A DNA stretch of 9,356 nucleotides from Dehalococcoidia bacterium (GTDB lineage: Bacteria; Chloroflexota; Dehalococcoidia; UBA3495), in NCBI GenBank assembly GCA_028822675.1, contig JAPKDE010000095.1, positions 1-9,356 of the forward strand, in the 5' to 3' direction. The translations under genes were made by a program, and so were the position numbers. The notes under the pieces were generated by a model that did not search any database, was not told the DNA's origin, and saw nothing but the letters and a program-made list of their open reading frames with translations. The first letter of the stretch is position 1. The number at the start of each line of letters is the position of its first letter. Of this stretch, positions 7,900-9,356 are shown in pieces.

Positions 7900-7963
7900 T
7901 GATCCACACTTATCCACAATGATGCGAGTAATACCCACACTCCGTGAACAAGTCCGTGGATAA
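7900..7963. promoter_or_regulatory. Cluster of DnaA-box-like 9-mers
   Basis: A perfect consensus DnaA box TTATCCACA lies at 7910-7918. One base upstream is TGATCCACA (7900-7908, one mismatch), and in the opposite orientation is CGTGGATAA (7955-7963, one mismatch to TGTGGATAA). ACTTATCCAC (7908-7917) and GTGGATAAGT (7956-7965) form a perfect 10-bp inverted repeat 38 bp apart. Weaker 7/9 matches are at 7888-7896 and 7931-7939. It lies in the non-coding gap between the cupin and MmgE/PrpD genes. It may be a DnaA-binding regulatory cluster or part of an origin. dnaA and dnaN are not in the window, and no strongly AT-rich unwinding element follows. Confidence 0.45.
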
Positions 7964-7980
7964 GTTAATACCGTGCCGCG

Positions 7981-8018
7981 TTGCAATACAACCAGCAGTG
8001 CAACCGGTTGTACTGCAA
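7981..8018. promoter_or_regulatory. Operator-like array of three half-sites before MmgE/PrpD
   Basis: GCAGTGCAACC (7995-8005) and GGTTGTACTGC (8006-8016) form a 22-bp dyad with one mismatch per arm and no spacer. Just upstream, TTGCAATACAACC (7981-7993) is a third copy in the direct orientation; it differs at one base from the reverse complement of GGTTGTACTGCAA (8006-8018). The array overlaps the proposed -35 box of the MmgE/PrpD promoter, a position suited to a repressor. The cognate regulator is not in the window. Confidence 0.5.
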
Positions 8019-8036
8019 GGTTATGCGTGGTTTACT
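8008..8036 (+). promoter_or_regulatory. Possible promoter of the MmgE/PrpD gene
   Basis: TTGTAC (8008-8013), a 17-bp spacer and TTTACT (8031-8036) form a partial sigma-70 match (3/6 and 4/6). Transcription from about 8043 would give a 44-nt leader before GTG 8087. The boxes are weak; the main supports are the spacing, the position, and the overlap with the dyad array. Confidence 0.35.
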
Positions 8037-8086
8037 GAGGCGTAGAGCCTGCCAAATTTGAAGCCGTCAGAACGGGGAGAAGCGCT

Positions 8087-9356
8087 GTGGAAGTCACAAA
8101 AAGGATTGCCGAATACGTTGTAAACACCACCCTGGAAGACTTTCCGCCGGAGGCTATCTTTGCCGCCAAAGCGGCGATCATTGACTGTATTGGGTGCGCC
8201 TTGGCCGGGTCCAAAGAACCCCTCGCCGACGTTCTAGTCGACTATCTGAACGACCTAGGCGGCAAGCCCGTGGCTACCGTTGTCGGGCGCGGTTTCAAGA
8301 CCAGCGCACCGGAAGCCGGTCTAATCAATGGGGCTATGTCCCACGCTCTGGACTATGACGACATCACCGTTGTAACCAAGACCCACCCCAGCGCAGTGCT
8401 GATTCCGGCTGCATTGCCAATGGCTGAAGAAGTTGGCGCATCGGGCAGCGACATGCTGCTTGCCTACCTGTTGGGGTTTGAAGTTGCCTGCGCCGTGGGT
8501 GACGCCATCAGCCCGATGTACTTTGACGACCTAGGCTGGCACCCTACCGGTCCGCTGGGAGCCCTGGGCGCGGCTGCTGCCTCCGCCAGGCTACTGGGTC
8601 TCAACGAGGAACAAACCGCCATGGCCATCTCTCTGGGCGCGTCCCAGTCATCCGGTCTACGGCAGAACTTTGGCACCATGACCAAGCCTTTCCATGCGGG
8701 CCACGCCTGCAAGTCTGGCATTACTGCTGCCAAGTTGGTTCGGGGCGGGTTCACCTCGGGCACTGACGCCATAGAGGGTCGCTTTGGCTTCATGCGCGCC
8801 TTCTCCGGCGGCAACAACTACGACCCGGAAAAGGCGGCCAACTCTCTAGGCAATCGCTGCTTCATGATTGAATCGGGCATCGAGATTAAGAAGTATCCCT
8901 GCTGCGGCAGTGCCCACCTGGCTCTGGACGCCACCACCGCCCTGCAACAAAGAGAGACTCTGGAGGCAGCCAACATAGAAAGAATCGACGTGACAGTGAA
9001 CTTTGACCCGCCTCGTTCGTTGATTCACGCCCGGCCCAAAGAGGGACTTGAGGGCAAGTTCAGCATGCAATACTGCCTGGCGGCTGAGATATTGGACGGC
9101 CGGATTGGCATGTCAACATTTACCGACGAGCAGGTGATGAGACCTGAGGCCCAGGAGTTAATCCCCAAGATTGAAATGAAGCGCACCGTCGGCTATGAAG
9201 GCCAGACCAGTTGGACCGAGCCGTTCAACGTGGTTGAAATCCACCTAAAGGACGGGCGTGTGCTCACCGAACAAGCACAGCGTGACAGCGTCGGTGCCCT
9301 ACGCGGTGCAACCTTTGACGCCGTGCGGGAGAAATACTTGGACTGCGCAGGTCTAG
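8087..9356 (+). CDS. MmgE/PrpD-family protein, 3' end cut by window edge
   Basis: The frame is open from GTG 8087 to the right edge (423 residues). Family members are usually about 450-480 residues, so a short C-terminal piece is missing. GTG 8087 is chosen because GGGGAGA (8074-8080) precedes it by 6 nt and no other start codon lies between it and the upstream in-frame TGA at 8036. The family includes 2-methylcitrate dehydratase (PrpD), cis-aconitate decarboxylase and other dehydratase-like enzymes acting on small di- and tricarboxylates in the cytoplasm. Visible family motifs: NGAMSHALDYDD (81-92), HPSAVLIPAAL (100-110), GWHPTGPLGALGAAAA (150-165), GTMTKPFHAGHA (196-207), EGRFGF (230-235) and KKYPCCGSAH (268-277). 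No lesion is visible. No prpB, prpC or acnD homologue is adjacent, so 2-methylcitrate is not indicated specifically. The substrate is unassigned. Confidence 0.93.
   Translation, partial: MEVTKRIAEYVVNTTLEDFPPEAIFAAKAAIIDCIGCALAGSKEPLADVLVDYLNDLGGKPVATVVGRGFKTSAPEAGLINGAMSHALDYDDITVVTKTHPSAVLIPAALPMAEEVGASGSDMLLAYLLGFEVACAVGDAISPMYFDDLGWHPTGPLGALGAAAASARLLGLNEEQTAMAISLGASQSSGLRQNFGTMTKPFHAGHACKSGITAAKLVRGGFTSGTDAIEGRFGFMRAFSGGNNYDPEKAANSLGNRCFMIESGIEIKKYPCCGSAHLALDATTALQQRETLEAANIERIDVTVNFDPPRSLIHARPKEGLEGKFSMQYCLAAEILDGRIGMSTFTDEQVMRPEAQELIPKIEMKRTVGYEGQTSWTEPFNVVEIHLKDGRVLTEQAQRDSVGALRGATFDAVREKYLDCAGL

Noticed and set aside
7296..7922. A 208-codon open frame on the + strand spanning the cupin and the gap beyond
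   Set aside because: It is antisense to a cupin with both metal-binding motifs, has no ribosome site, and runs through the terminator and intergenic DNA.
1..9356. CRISPR array, tRNA/rRNA genes, insertion sequence or transposase
   Set aside because: I found no regularly spaced repeats, no tRNA-like cloverleaf and no transposase motif anywhere in the window.

Overview
This window looks like bacterial chromosome with moderately high GC (about 60% in lines I counted inside the metabolic genes). Shine-Dalgarno sites of GGAGG/GGAGA type precede most genes, start codons include GTG and TTG, and spacing is loose. The gene set (MmgE/PrpD-family protein, cupin, MFS carrier, PLP aminotransferase, RND/MMPL exporter, lipB) resembles marine Chloroflexota such as SAR202/Dehalococcoidia, but that is an impression from gene content, not a phylogenetic result.

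Layout. Bases 2-508 hold the 3' part of lipB (+), cut by the left edge. A small two-way terminator hairpin (520-543) separates it from a convergent low-GC gene (544-1769, -) whose N-terminus is a DUF4062 domain. That gene is broken by one frameshift and one in-frame TGA. Next on the same strand is a 750-codon RND/MMPL-type transporter (1921-4172, -), broken by a one-base frameshift near its N-terminus and by two in-frame TAG codons. From 4173 to 4421 lies a divergent promoter region with a near-consensus sigma-70 promoter for an intact class I/II PLP aminotransferase (4422-5606, +). This converges with an intact 12-helix MFS transporter (5616-7040, -). Upstream of the MFS gene, on the same strand, is a small cupin protein (7356-7745, -) with its own terminator hairpin. 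A 341-bp divergent region then contains a cluster of DnaA-box-like 9-mers and a separate dyad operator-like sequence. The last gene (8087 to the right edge, +) is an MmgE/PrpD-family protein open at its 3' end.

How it fits together. The right half (aminotransferase, MFS carrier, cupin, MmgE/PrpD) is consistent with uptake and breakdown of small organic or amino acids, although no substrate can be named and the genes do not form one operon. The left-centre block (544-4172) stands apart: two neighbouring genes on one strand each carry several inactivating lesions while all flanking genes are intact. Either this block is decaying or the assembly is locally faulty. The points most worth following up are the two amber codons in the same T-stop-L-T context of the RND gene, the composite DUF4062 gene, the DnaA-box cluster, and the three-half-site operator in front of MmgE/PrpD. 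I did not find a clearly new multi-gene system.
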